Shown here piece after piece: positions 1 to 15,000 of a DNA stretch of 64,000 nucleotides. The position numbers and the translations under genes were made by a program. The DNA is from Alitta virens (lineage: Eukaryota; Annelida; Polychaeta; Phyllodocida; Nereididae), in contig OW028579.1 in the NCBI GenBank assembly GCA_932294295.1, forward strand, positions 28,841,250-28,905,249, in the 5' to 3' direction. Each line of letters opens with the position of its first letter. The first letter of the stretch is position 1. The notes under the pieces are model-generated. The model ran no database searches and was not told the DNA's origin. It worked only from the letters and a program-made list of their open reading frames with translations.

Positions 1-16
1 TGTGTTGTTTCTTCAG

Positions 17-3000
17 ATGAGCCGAGTTTCTACGCCATCAGCAACTGGCTTGTAGCTGATCTAGAAACTGAAGATGGAAGAACTTTTGTCTACAATGCAG
101 TCAAGGCTCTGGTAAGATCTCTTTAGGCCGACTAAAAAGTTGTTTCTGATTAATATGTTTAAAAAAAATGGGTCGGTAGGTTGGGGGATATTTTATTTTA
201 ATTTTTCCCTATGAATCAAGGTTCAAAAGCAAAAAAATTGATTGTCATATGTCCATTTTTTTGTCAGATGCCTTAACAAAATTCAGGTTGTCCCTTGGAA
301 ACAAACAATTTTTTTCAGTCAGCCTTAACATACTGTACAGTCTATGACACGAAAGGAAACTATGTTGGCAAAGTTCTGCTTCTAACCATTGTTTGATGGT
401 GTCATTGTCCTATAATGCTTAATGTCATCAATGAGTACAATGAATTATTTTGTATTGTATTTGCTGACATAATTTAAACTCCTCCTGATCATCGTGTAGG
501 ACACTATCTAATGTGACCCACTCTAAGAAAAAAAATTGTACTCTTACACATAAAGTTCTGCTTGATAATATATCTCTGGCTCAATGCGCATCTTCTGAAG
601 TAAATCTTGGCATTTTTGACTGGGGAGTAAAAGTAACAGAGCCTACAGGGCTTTAGCAGCCAAGTCTTGGCTGTAGCATATAAAAAGACAATAATATGAC
701 ATCACTACTTGAAGACAAATGTGGGTATTCAGTTCTACCACTTCTAGTTCCATGAAATTTGTACAAAGCAAGTGTTCTTGTTAAAAATTATGAAAGAAAA
801 ATAGGTAAAAAAATTATCTGACAAATACCAATTGTAGGTTAATTCAAATAAAAAAATAATCAAAAATAGTATGTTTCTGAGCATAAGAATGGGTTTAAAT
901 GCATTTTCACCACTGATTTTGTGGTCAATTTTGTATGAATACTAGTTAAGTTGTCCCAACATCTTTTAAGAAAAACTAACTATAGGTCACCAGCAATATA
1001 ATGAAGCTGTATTACACAGAATAAATGACGTCATCACACAATACTTATCTGCTACGGTGACAGTGACCTCTGGTGGTACTTTTCCTCACCATTGGCAATA
1101 CAATTCAATATGCTCATGATTCTAATTATAATGTTTTCAGAGACAAGGACCAGAAGTACGAATCGCTGTTGTTCATAACCCAACAAATTTGCCAAAGAAG
1201 GATGACGTTAAATCTCATTGGCTGTCGAGGGCCTTCCAAGCAGCCATCCAACAAGGTGTGAAGGCGTTTGCGACAAAACTATTAAAGCAAGAAAATATTG
1301 ATGCTCTTGAAAGTGGAGAAAAGAAACTGGAAGACTTGGCTGCTAGTGTAAGTTTGCGCATTATTGAATTCCGTAATGAATTACATCGGCACTTGCAAAA
1401 TGAAAGATAGGGTTGTTGTAATGCAAACCATCTACCCAATTGTTGTGCAGATATTTTGAGCCCATTTAGTGTTGGATATTATAGACATATTTTTTGCTTT
1501 TGATTGGTTGCGCTATCGCCTTGGGTCTCGTTACAAGTTTGCTGGAACTATTGAAACATACAGTGGTTAAAATAAGATTTTGTTTGTACACCTGATGCAT
1601 CATCCTAACTGGATTTGTTTATTTTGAGAAATAGTGTTTTTAATACAGTTACTATGATGCCACACTCAAGAGCAGTGTCATTTGGAAAGCTGCCTTTAAC
1701 CTTGTGGTTAAACACCAAGTGCACTTTCAAAATAGTCCATACCTATGTGAACAAGAACTAAAATTAGATATTTGTCATTACACCCGAAGGTTAGCTTATG
1801 TGAAGGGTGCGCAGAAAATATTTAACTACATAGAAATTAACAGTGGTTTATGAAACAGCAGTTGAATTGTTTGACTATGAGCAACAACCCCTCGCTACAC
1901 AAGAGCAGTCTGAAGAGAAAGATTTGAACACATGCGGAAAAACTGAACTGAATATTCACATACATGTTAAAGGGGAACACAAGGACATTTGCATGTTAAT
2001 TTTAAAAGATCTATTAGATGTAAAGAAATATATTGTAGTGAAAAATATAGTTAAAAAGTCATGTTTAGTATGATTTTACGCCGATTAAGAGTGCTGTTTT
2101 CACTGTCCGCCGAAATGCTGGGGGCCGCCATTATTGCACACGGCACCGAAGCTGGTGACGTCACTTATGTCCTAAGTCCTAATTATGGACTTTTGCTAGT
2201 TTGGGTTTGGAACCCTAGAAAATTAACTCCTAAATCTGCGCAGATTGCAATTAATCCATTTCATTGTTCATTGCAATTAATCCATTTCAATGCAAGTTAA
2301 TGAAACAAACAGTGAAAAGATAGCATTAGTTGAATTTCTTTGGACTAATTGCAATGAAATGATTTGTATTTATGTAGGTATATTACAACACTCCTAAAAA
2401 AAAAGGCTGTACAATAGGCATATGATCATCATTATAATACAACAATGAAATACCATAAGATATTAACAACTATTCAAACAATTTTTGGTTTTATATATAT
2501 GTATAAAATCCATAAATTGTTTAAATAGTTTAAACAATTTGTCTTTGTAATTGAATTTGATTTTATCCATATAATTTTAATATCCTATATTCCTGACACT
2601 TTAGTCGTAATTGATAAATCTGTTTCTGTCTTACAATTTAGTTTGTTTCAAATTAAGGTTAAATATATACATGCACTGTATTGAGTTGTATAGAATTATT
2701 AAAAGGATGTTCCCTTCAGTAATCTTTACAAGATTAGCAGAATGAATTCATTACCAAATTTCACTAAGATAGACTTTTCCAGTGTTCATTGGGGTATTGT
2801 AGCGCATTAAAAAACGATATATTGACTACTTCTATCTCTAGTAAATATAGCTTTTTAAATTCAATCATTGCTTGTTATACACCATTAGAAAGATTATGTC
2901 TATCAAGAAATAAGCAATTTCAAAATAACATTTTAGACATTTTATTATTTAACAACATTTATTTTATTAACCCCTAATTGTATTAAAGGCGAATCCAAAT

Positions 3001-6000
3001 ATACAGGTTTATTATAGGACCTTAACTATATATATAGTCTTATAATAATAATAGGTTATTTTTATAGCACTAGATTCAATAAAATTGCAGAATAAAAATG
3101 TCTTCAGACTGCTTTTGAAACTCTAGATTGCTTTTTTTTTACATCTTAATATACAATTTTTCATGAAATTTCATTGCTCGGCCTGGTCACAATCAACCTG
3201 TACCTTTGGGTGGGCACGGAGGTCTAATCATGAGAGTCTGATGAATTCTTTCTAAAATACTCATAATTTATTTTATTTTATTTAGTACTCAGTTATCCAA
3301 ACTTTCAAAGTCATTGTTTTTCACCACGAGATAAGGGGTGTAGAGGCCGTCATTTATGCATGGATAATTAATTGCATTGTCTCAAATTGTTCAATTTACT
3401 TGACACCTGGTGAGAACTGTGACATGCTCTTAGTATAACAAGTTCAAGTGCAATTAACACCTGTTAGTGAAAATTTGACTGAAATGCAGGGCTCTAGAAT
3501 AGTACAACAGTGACGTATTTCCGGTTTGTGCAAAACACCGGGAATCTCGAAAATGGCGGCCTCCGTAGTTCACAACACAGACCTAATTAATGGAGGATAT
3601 TACTTTACCAGGGCATATATACAAGTGATGAATAGCGTGGATGTGTTTCTATGGACCCAAGCTAACTTCTGAGAGGTAAAGTGCTGAAGGTGTTAGTTCC
3701 CCTTTAATATTGGAAATTCCTCATAAAATACAAAGACCCTCCTAAAATGCCAATGCATACCTTTTGGTACTTTTTTGTCTGTCAAAACTATATACTTTTC
3801 CAAGTATGATACTGATCTTGACTGACTGAGTCAGTGCCTCATTCTGAACCAGGTTATTGATTTCACAATTACTGGTTGATTGTGATGTAACAATGGACCT
3901 TTGTGATGTCAAAATTGCATGCTCTAAGCCATATAAGAAACAATGGTGGCGGAGGCCAAGATTTTTCCTTTGTGATGTTTTGGAAATCATCAGCGTGCAG
4001 TTCAGGAAAGTGTCTATCATCTCAAACATGGAAAACCGTCTTTTCAAAACCCTCAGATCAAAATGTATATCAGATCAGGTTAAAGTTTGTTCAAACCTTA
4101 TTCTACATTGAAATGAAAGTTGGTGTCATGTCATGTTTTTATGTTGTTTCAGGGACAAGATTTTGAAGAATATCTGACAATTTTGGATGGTCTCGACAAT
4201 TCCTTTTTGCATGTCCACAAGTCGTTCTGTGAGCGGGCCTTGGAATTGCAGGCTGGGCAGAGAGCTATTCTTACTAATGGAAAGGTCAGAAATAGTTTAT
4301 TTTAAGACAATGAAGTTAATATTATGAAAGCAAAAAGTTTCTTCGTTATCAGGAATTGGTGGAAGCCAGGGATGGAGATTTTCCTGTTAGAATTTAGCAA
4401 TTCCCTCCAAACCTTTTCACAAACCAAGAAGAAAAAAAAAATTATGAAAAGAAATTGCTAACCTTACGTACATGTTGAAACCTCCGGGAAATATGGGAAT
4501 ATTCCAGAATTGCTGGTAAATGTTGCTTTATAGGGGATGGTTATTTGCTTTACTGTAATTGCAGTGCAAAGACAGAGATTTTGCTCCTCATGACTATTGA
4601 TTTTGTTGTAATGTTGATAGTGGTGTGAGCCAATTTGAGTTTTATTAATTGGTCAAGGAACTTGGTAACTTTTTGTGCGCCACATCGAAGTTTTCTTGCA
4701 CATTCAAACTTTAACTTGCCTTTGCTTATCCTCACAGGTAATTGGACCTTTTGCATCAGATGAACCTTTCTTGACGGAGGACTTTGTGTTGTTGGAGAAA
4801 TACACTTGGAAAGTTTCAGCTGAGAAAGTCAAGTCTAAAGTCAAGGCTATGGGCATGGACGACAGCATGTAAGTCATAGGGTAGATGTTTTCCTCAGAAA
4901 ACAATGTAAAAATCACTGGATGAAAGATTGGAGTCAATGATATTTATTCCTCGGCTTCCAACATTCATTACTGAAACCAATTTAAAGCAATATGACTCCT
5001 GTTACTGGGGTTTGAATAATATTTACTCTTCTACTGATTGTGACATTCTTTATGAAGATTTGGTCTCTGTTTTTACAAAAAATTATCAGTATATAGAGGT
5101 TTTGCTTCCATATTAGTTCGAACATCATAAAGCAGAATATTGCAAATGCAAATTAAAGCTGAATGGGGTTCATTTCTAATATTCTATAAAAAGGCTAATA
5201 AAAAAATTTAAAGAAATTTTACATGAAAAGATTTGAGGAATTATTGTTTTTGACCATTGACAGTGTGTTTCAACAACATGAAGTATGAATGATTTCTGAA
5301 TTTTTAATTTAATCATTTCAGAGCGAGTGACATGGTGATGCGCATCTCTTCACTTCTCCTGTCTGTCCCTCAAACAGAATCTAGAAAGGAGGTAGAGTAT
5401 CATTCTGATCAACATTCTGTACTCAAAGTTGCGGCCAAGAATCCAGACAGTCCTGCGTACGATGTGGTGGCGATACTCGACCCCACCACCAGGGCGGCGC
5501 AAAAGTACACCCCACTCCTGATGGTCCTGCAAAATGCGACCAACGCTAATATCAGACTGTACTTCAACTGCAGGGAGCAGTTGTCCGAGATGCCTTTGAA
5601 GAGGTAATTATTGAGTTAAATAACTGAAGATCTCTCTGTCCCTTATCCGGTTAATCAGCCATGTGATAAGCAAAAACTAGCCTTAGAGGGCTGCACTTTC
5701 CTAATACTAGACAGCTATAAGTTAATGGGCTATCTACAGATTCTGAAGGAGCTATCAGCAGCTGCATTTGAACCTTAGTTTGATTGAGTGTCGTTATTGA
5801 GGTCACATTAAGATGACATCATTAAGCAATGTCTAGGCACAGAACTTTACTACTAGCTCCCTTTATTGTTTTGATAGTTCCATAAATATTCTTGTGTGTA
5901 AGATAGTGAAAATTTAATCGTTACGAGTTTATTTAACAACTTATGGCTGTATTAGTTTAAAGATATACGGGAATACATGAACTCGTGGCTGTATGCTTGT

Positions 6001-9000
6001 CCACTGCTTTCATGACTGCTGTGCTGATATTATTCATTTTCTGATTGCTGATTTTTTGGTCACTTTTCCGTTACAGCTTTTACCGCTACGTCCTTGAACC
6101 AGAGGTATCCTTCATGGTGGACGATAGTTTGTCCCCTGGTCCAGGAGCAAGATTCCATGGAATGCCTCAGAAGCCTCTTTTGACGCTCGGAATGGACCCT
6201 CCTGAGTCCTGGCTGGTGGAGGCTGTCCACAGTCCTTATGATTTGGACAATATCTATTTGGAAGAGGTATGATGTTCAATTAAGTAGACTATTACAAATC
6301 ATTACATATTTTGCTTGTTGAGAAAATTTACTTTTGAGTCGACCAAAACTAGCATTACAAAATGTATTTTCACCAATGTCAAACAAAATTTTAATCTTAG
6401 GACTGTTCCATTTAAAAGTGTGGGTTGACAGGAAGGTTTTTAAAAAAATGGGAGAAGGGGGGCGGTTCTTCAAAAAGGAGGAGAGGGCGTTTGACCAGTA
6501 TTTTTCTGATATCTTAATGTAGAAAAAAGAGAGGGTGGGTGGGGTGGTGTCTGAAAATTTTTCTTTTCCAAGAGGTTTCCTTCATGGTGAACAATAGTTT
6601 GTCTGCTGCAAGGAAATGTTCCTGTCCGCCCCAACCATACTTTTTTAAAATAGAACAACCCATAAGGTACTATTTAACTCCAGGCTATGTTTCAGTAACA
6701 TGCACTTAAAGTAGGACCCAGCTGTTTGAACACTTGCCTCTGACTTACAAGTCAGTCTCGAGTTGTGTTACAGGTTCCGAGACGGACTCAGGTTTGAGTG
6801 AGACTTAATACACACAAAAAAAGACCATGGTCAATCACTGAGGTTTAGTGCAGTATAGCGGACTCAAATTTATGACCATATTTGGCGTCTATGAAATATG
6901 AAATTCCTAAATTATATTACAAGTTTGAAGTTGTAGCACAATTATAATAACATATGGTGTAGAGTAGCGGGGGTTTGGGGGCGGCCGCCCCCATGAAACG
7001 GGAAAAATACACAATAATAAACTGCGTTCTTGCCTTGAAAGTGATCACTGAATTCCAGCATTTGACGTCATAGGCCTGGCATCGTGGCTTATAAATATGG
7101 TCATAAATTTGGGTCCGCTATACTGCACTTATTCCGATCACTGTAGTCTTTATATTTATCTTAGAGACAGCCAATTGTGCGAGCGTTCGTTGTATACCCA
7201 GAGTTGGTTTTGTAGGTTATCTTGAAACATTTCTTTTTCTTCTTCAGATTGACAACAATGTCCATGCTGACTTTGAGTTGAAGTATTTGCTATTGGAGGG
7301 TAAGTACTATAATTTTATGAGAGAGTTATGTGATACGCTGTTTTGGTTGTTAGCGGAATAATTTCGGCTAGTTCTGTTGTTGAAATGGCCTAAATATCAA
7401 ATTAACCTTAATTGTAAACTCTTTTACAGGCCATTGTTTTGACGCGATGTCTGGTCAGCCTCCAAGAGGACTGCAAATTGTTCTGGGAACTAACTCCTCT
7501 CCAGCGCAAGTAGACACAATCGTCATGGCTAATCTGGTCAGTATGATTATCAGTATGACTGGAGATAGCTTTACAACTACAACCGGAGTTACTAGTTGTT
7601 TAAACTAGGTCTTATTTAAATCCGGTTGCTCAAGACATTACAATGGAGAGTTTTACAACCCAGTGTGCGTCAATGAAACAGAATTGATTGGCAACAAAAT
7701 GATCAAGTATGAATGTATTTAGATGAGCAGCATGTTGCCCTCAGAGTATAAGTAATTACGCTAGGAGTACATTAACTTCAGGTGCGATACAAACATGTTA
7801 AAATTTTCAAATATCTGCAAATCTTAAAATAATTACATGTTCCCTTATTTATTTGCTGTGGAAAATAGGTTTTTTGAAGCAATTTTAGTTTGTAATGAAA
7901 AGTTGCCTATAATTTGATCTATGTGTCGTTTTCAGTCCTCATGCTTTTTTTAAATTTGGGCATTTTGTGCAAATAAAGTGGTAGTTAATTTCTAATGAAT
8001 TATGATCATGTTTATATTACTCTTTCAGGGATACTTCCAACTGAAAGCCAGTCCCCGTGCCTGGATGCTGAGTCTTCGACACGGACGTTCAAGTGACATT
8101 TATCAGATCACAAGGTGATTATTTCTAATATCTGAAATAAGATGGCAGCTCTGCTGCTGATTGTCTTGAAGAAATTTAGTCACTTAATATGTCAGACTTA
8201 GTTTTTGATGTATATAATTGCCATTTCAGCCACGAGAACACAGATTCATTCCCGGACTCAGAAAATGTCATTGTGACAATCGACAGCTTCAAGAGTAAAA
8301 TTTTAAAAATTAGGGTGAGTATTTCGTTGTTCTAATTTTTGTGGCTTGTTTTACCTCATTAGTGTTATAGTCAGATCATTTTCCAGGAATGGACTTAGTA
8401 TTTATTAATTTATTATAGTGCCGATCTTTTATATAAGACCCCATCCCATATAAGCAAACCCAGTTGTTACAAACTGTTTTTGACAGTTCCATTTAGTGTG
8501 TTATGAGCAAGTTCGACTGGGTTATTTTGATTCATAGCTGAACTATGAAAAACTGGAATGCATATTGAAGCAATATGCTATAATTTAGGGTATTGCAGTC
8601 TCGTAAAAGAGGTCTGGAAATTTGATCGTTTGTTATCAGCTGAGGAACACCAAATTGTCGGTTATGAATTTCACCCACATTCGCTATTCTAAAAATGATT
8701 TTTGTTCTGAACAGGCTAGTTCTTTTAAAATACTTTCTTTAAAGTTAACTTATATGCCAAATGTTTATTTATTGAAGATATTCTGAATGGGATGTTTCTT
8801 GTTCATCATTTTAGGTGTCAAAGAAACCTGGAAAGGAGAATGAAGATTTATTGGGAGAAAATGAGGAAAATGGCGGAATCTGGAATTCAATATCGAAGTA
8901 AGTTATTTGCCGCTGTATTTACACATATTTTGCATGAATATTACACAAAATATCAGCCCGTTTTTCATCATGTTTGGAGTCGAGGTACTACTGTTGTACT

Positions 9001-12000
9001 TATGAATGTTATTTTGTTTTATCTTGTTGGTTGGTTAGGTACTGGAATGAGGGGTAAATGACATTTTAGGCCATGTATGTAAATAACGAAAACTTTTCTA
9101 TCGTGTGCATGATTTTGTATGAACTTACTGAATGTTATAGATAGAAATATTGTGTCTTGTAGATAAAGTGTCTGTGATATCTTTATATGGAATTTAATTT
9201 GAAGACTTTAAAAAAATATTTGTTATCTGATACTGTTTTAACCTCAAGTTTATATTCTTTACTGCACATTGCACGTTTGAATGTTTCCACTTTGGAGCAT
9301 TTTGTCTTTTTTTTCACTTGTAAGAGTTAAACCTGTGTGAATAACAAGTTTTTAATTTAATTTTTATTTGGAAAAGCACCTTTTTAGTTTGTATTTTCAG
9401 AAAATCACTATTTTGTCTTAGATGCTATTGATATTTACTTCAGTGTAATGGTTTAGGAAAATTCACGATTTCATTTTGATATTGGATCCCATCACTTTAT
9501 ATTGTCATTGCAGTTTCCTTATAGATGTAGCAATAACATACGGAGGATGTTTTTTTTTTTTTTTTCAGAAAATTTGGTGGAACTGATTCTGAAACTGTTA
9601 AACATGAAACCATCAATATCTTTTCACTGGCTTCAGGCCATCTTTATGAAAGATTTTTAAGGTGAGGATGTCTAAATGTTTGTTATTAATCACATATTCT
9701 CTGTTGAGATAAGAAAACTAAAGTATTAGAATAGAATAGAATAGAATAGAATAGAATAGAATAGAATAGAATAGAAGTTTATTCACATTGGCAACTGAGA
9801 GTTGAAAGGTTGGTACAATAAGTAAATTATGTAAATGGATTTAAAGATTTATCAGAGGTGCCGGGGTAATTTTGACGGTCAGCCCTTTCTCTTTGTTTTG
9901 CAATATTGCCATGGTTTCATTCTCCTGAATTTTCCCTTTACAGAATCATGATGTTGAGTGTTTTGAAGAACACTAAAACTAAAGTGAAATTTTGGTTCTT
10001 GGAAAACTTTTTATCGCCAACAGTTAAAGTAAGTATGTCACATGAATTCTTTATACTTTGAATATATTTACTGTCAATTCATGAATTGTTATTATAATAT
10101 ATACCTTCTTTTTTTTTTTAGGATTTTATACCACATATGGCAAAAGAATATAACTTTGATTTTGAATTAGTTCAATATAAGTGGCCTAGGTGGCTCCACC
10201 AGCAAACAGAGAAGCAAAGAATTATTTGGGGGTAAGTGTTCTTTTTCAGAAGAATTACTTTGTACATAGAATAGGACAAAGACTGGAATTTTGATTTTTG
10301 ATGGAACAAAATGTACAATTGTAAACTGGCGTAACTTGATCGTGTCGTTTATTTCTTTTCAGATATAAGATTTTATTCTTAGATGTGCTCTTCCCGCTAG
10401 ATGTTCAGAAAATTATATTCGTTGATGCTGATCAGGTATGTTGTTTGTTTAAAGTGTTTAAGATAATTTTGCATGTATGAGAAGTGTTTTTAAATATATA
10501 AATTTTATTGACAATCTCAATATCATGAGTTGATACATGTGTCAAAACAACAAAAACAGAAATCTACAAAACATTCACTACAAATACTACATAGGTAAAG
10601 ACTACAGAATATGTACAGAAAACTGAATAAGAGTGAATATAGTACTATTAACAAATCGATGTCTGGTCCCAGTTCTTTAATTTTTTAGAGACAGTTGAAG
10701 AGACCCGCTCCTTTTACATGTGGATTTTAACATAGTATAATACTGTTTTTGTAAAATAGTTCAGGAGAGAGTCCAAGTGTGCTGGAGTCACCAGAGCAGT
10801 GTTGCACTGACCTCTAGGACTACGACAGCGGATTGTTAATTGTCAGTCTGTGATAGGGTGTGGAAGATGATTGCAGATCACCAGAGCAGTGATGCACTTT
10901 AAAGCATTACCTTGAAACTGAAGATTGCAGTTTCATTCAGTTATTCTTGACTCTGATGTTTTTATGATATTCTAATTCTGCAGATTGTTAGAACTGACCT
11001 AAAAGAATTGATGGAGTTTGACCTTGAAGGAGCGCCCTATGGTTATACTCCTTTCTGTGACAGTCGAAGAGAAATGGAAGGCTTCAGGTTTGTACTTAAT
11101 TTACGTCATTACTGGGATGGTTTATTTTATTTATCTACTTTTGGTTATGACTCACTCTGATAAATTCCATTGCAATAAAGGCCTTGAGTAAGAAGTCGAA
11201 ATAGGTGAAGATTGATCCTGTTTGACCTGCGCACAGCATAATAAATTATTTAATTTATGTATCAATCATTGCACGCTGATGTCAAAAGGTTTCTATAAAG
11301 GACTCTAACCCCTTTCTTATCAATCTTTGCAGATTTTGGAAGTCAGGTTATTGGGCAAGTCACCTAGGTCATAGAAAATACCATATTAGGTAAGTTATTG
11401 CAAATGCTCTTTGAATTGAATTGAATAATTTTATTTTGTGGCCATAATAATACAAGTCATTTGTTATACATGGCATAATCATAAATTTGATTAAAACACT
11501 CCTTAAAATATTATTTCTTCAACTGTCCGGAGTAAATTCATAGTCTGAGAGTCAAAAAGATTCTTATTGCTGATGAACTTCATGTTAGGTTGTCCAATAA
11601 AATAAAATAACACCATATTTAGCAGTCACTTGTTGAAAATTACTTCTTCTTAGTCGCAAATGCTCCGTTTGAATTATTTTTAAATATAATTGTTGTCAAT
11701 TGCAGTGCCTTGTATGTAGTAGACCTCAAAAAGTTCCGCAAAATAGCCGCTGGAGACCGGCTACGAGGCCAGTACCAAGGACTTAGCCAGGATCCTAACA
11801 GTTTGTCCAACTTAGATCAAGTGAGTAACTTATATTTTTGGGAAATTTACTAATCTAAAACATGCTAGCAGTTGTGACTATGGCGGCATGTATATCTGGA
11901 TATTCTTGTTTTATTGTGTCGGTTATTAATATCTTGTATTTTGTTGCTTAGAACTGTGTTCCGTTCATTTTGTTGTTGTTATCAATTAATACAAGAGGGC

Positions 12001-15000
12001 AGCACAGTACAGTGGGAATGAGAATTTCCAGTTATCTTCTGGTTCACTGAGCAAGAAACTTCATTTAGATTTCTGAAAAGAATTTTTTTTTCTCTTCAAT
12101 TAAACATAAGCTTCATTTATGCAACTTGCATGTTTGCCTAAAGTGATCCTTTCACAGTTTCTATGCTTCATTGTTTCTACTTCAAAATAGATTTATTGTA
12201 AAATAATTAGCAATGAGAATTATTTTACAAGATATGATATACAGTGTATTCCACATCTGAATTGCTTTGCGTTTTATTTTCTTATTGTAACAATCATTTA
12301 ATGACCTTTTTTCATTTCTGAGTAAACGGAATACATAATTGCTAATTGGCTAAATTTGAGTATCTGCTGAAAGTCATTAATAAATGCCAAGAGTATTGTA
12401 TTGTTTGTAGGGATCCGCCCCATCTGTTGACGCCCTAGCAGGGGGTATGAGAAAAATAGTTTTGAACAAAAAGGGTGTATCTTTTGTGGCTAATATATTA
12501 AGGGCATTTAAAAAGACTTAAATCAAAAACAGAATGCTTTGAAAATGTTATGGATGGAATGTCAGCTTAAACTATTTTATTTAGGTAGAAAAAAAAGCAT
12601 ATGATTGTTTGATGATTCGTGAGTGTGGTTGTTACAATTAATTATAACATTAATTTTTGGGGGAAAAAAGCTTATGATAAAATAGGGAAAAAATATCCTG
12701 ATTGTCCTATATTAATTACAAAATCCATGGAAGTATTTTGATTAAAAAGATTGCAGAGTTACTCTTGATTAAATATATGCATTTTGATATGTGGTACATG
12801 TCAGAATTTTAGATCTGAAAAAATAATTGTTAAATGGAATAACCCTTGATTGAGAACAAACGCAGCTAAAATTGGATACATTTAACAAATGATATATAAT
12901 GGTACTGAACTTTTGAGAATCATAAATAGATAATTAGTTTCCATATACATATTTCTATTCTTTTGATGATAATTTTTCATACTTCGCAAGTTCTAATGTT
13001 AACACCAGGAGCCCTATTGTTGCTCAGGGGGCCCCGTATGAAGAATGGGGGCCCAGATGCTGTGCACTGGGGACCCTTGAAGTGGACCCCCTGCAAAGCT
13101 CATGGGCAGCCCCCAATACAATACTTGAAAGAGAAAGTTATAAAGAACCATTTGAATGGCAGTCAAAACTCCGCAAAAGATTTATTTGTTTTGGACAAAC
13201 AGTTGGCTTTGCCTGAGATGATCGAAAAGGTAAAGATGATGTTGATTAGGAGCAGAGTTATGCAATGGCATGAAAAATTACTCTTGGTAGATAAGATGAA
13301 TGATGAAGTATTAAATACAGCATTAGTTTATAATTGATTAGTTGGTCTATGGGATGTGGCAAATGTCAAGACTTGTTACTGAGGGAATTGAGAAAGGCTC
13401 AAGCTTGAACAGCCTTGTCAATGGTGTTGTGTCACATAAATAATTGGGTGTATTATGTACTCACCGTGAAGTTGAGAAAGGCAAAAACTTGAACAGGTTT
13501 GCAAATGAAGTATCATGTGAATGTCTGTAGAGTTTGCTATGGAGACAAAATCCATATATATATAGATATTTATATACTAAATTATAAATCAAAAATTGCT
13601 CAGACAGACCTAAGGACAGACTCGCAGACAATATCGATACTGACATGCAAAGGCAGATAGCACATCAGCTGGGACAACAGACGGACGGACAGAAATCACA
13701 GCTGAGCACTAAGCCATCTCAGATACACTAATTCTGCTCTGAGGCCTGAATTTGTGACTGGGGTATAAATGTAACGGAAATGTCCCCGAGGTGTCTTTGC
13801 TCAAGTAGAATGGCTCGTAGGCATTAATATTGATAGCCAATGAATACAGGAAGCATTAATCAATTAGCTTAATCTTGTTCGGCTTCATTTGATGCAAGAA
13901 AGTGTGTTTGCAACTACCCATTGTGGTAAAGTGGCATTCTTTAGAGCTGATTAATCAGATCGTCCATTTTGTCAAGTGCAAAATCTGACAACCAAATCAA
14001 AATGGCAGAGATTGGTTGTCAATGGCATGTGGAGTAAATTGTGCTGCTTGTAAAATCTGAATTGATAGTATCAATACTGAATACTGGCATATTAACATTT
14101 GGCTAACTAATTGTACTGCTTGTAGAATTCGAAGCAATTGCCAAATGTTAAAATGTGAGTATTTGATATTTAAACTCACTGTGCAGACAGAATGTGATTG
14201 TGAACACCTCATTTAACAATTTCGAATAATATATGTTCATTGTCCTAAATAGAAATATTTGGAATTTAGATAAGTTAAAATAAGTTAGTTTAGCTGAAAT
14301 AAATTAACGTTTATTATGGATTTAATTTTGTTAAATTTTTTTTTGGTTTGTTGTTTTGTCTTGTTTAAACTGATTTTGTGCCTTTTTATTTATTTTTGAA
14401 CGAAGGTTCCTAAATCTCTACGGAAGGGCCCCCACACGTGCCGCCCTTTTATCTTGCGAATTATGCATGGTTTTCATTATTTTTCTTAATATGTTCTTTT
14501 GTACATTTGCAGGATTTGCCTAATAATATGATCCACCAAGTGGGAATAAAGTCTTTACCTCAGGAATGGCTGTGGTGTGAAACGTGGTGTGATACTCCAT
14601 CTTTGAAAACTGCAAAGACAATAGATTTGGTAAGCATGAAAAAAAATAAAAAATGTTGTAGCCAATTACTTTCACTCAGCTGCCATGATAAACACATTGA
14701 TAACTTAGTTAAATTTATTATAAAAAATAAATGAATATTCCCTGACGAAAATTTGTTATGCACTTTTCTTTGTAGTTGTTTGACAAAGAGCAGGCTACTA
14801 ATTTGTCATGACATTGTATTCTCAATTTAAATTTGTGTGACTCAACATTTTTACTTATCTTATTTCAGTGCAATAATCCTAAAACCAAGGAACCAAAACT
14901 ACAAGCTGCCATGCGTATAGTGCCCGAATGGAAAGACTATGACAGCGAAGTAAAATCTTTATGGGACAAAGTGTATAAAAAGAAAACTTCATCTTCAACA

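Larger units (their letters stand above)
9569..14629 (+). other. UGGT1: UGGT catalytic GT24 domain exons
   Basis: Eight exons (9569-9661, 9944-10028, 10122-10231, 10363-10435, 10984-11087, 11333-11389, 11706-11820, 14513-14629) encode the glucosyltransferase family 24 (GT-A fold) domain, nearly residue for residue like vertebrate UGGT as I know it. Visible landmarks are [20 protein letters not shown], the DxD motif [28 protein letters not shown] and LPNNMIHQ. No catalytic residue appears to be missing and no frame is broken, so the gene looks functional. The longest intron here is 11821-14512. Confidence 0.95.

Noticed and set aside
12963..13337. 124-codon + strand open frame in a UGGT intron
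   Set aside because: No recognised family, no splice signals supporting an exon, and the UGGT frame joins cleanly without it.
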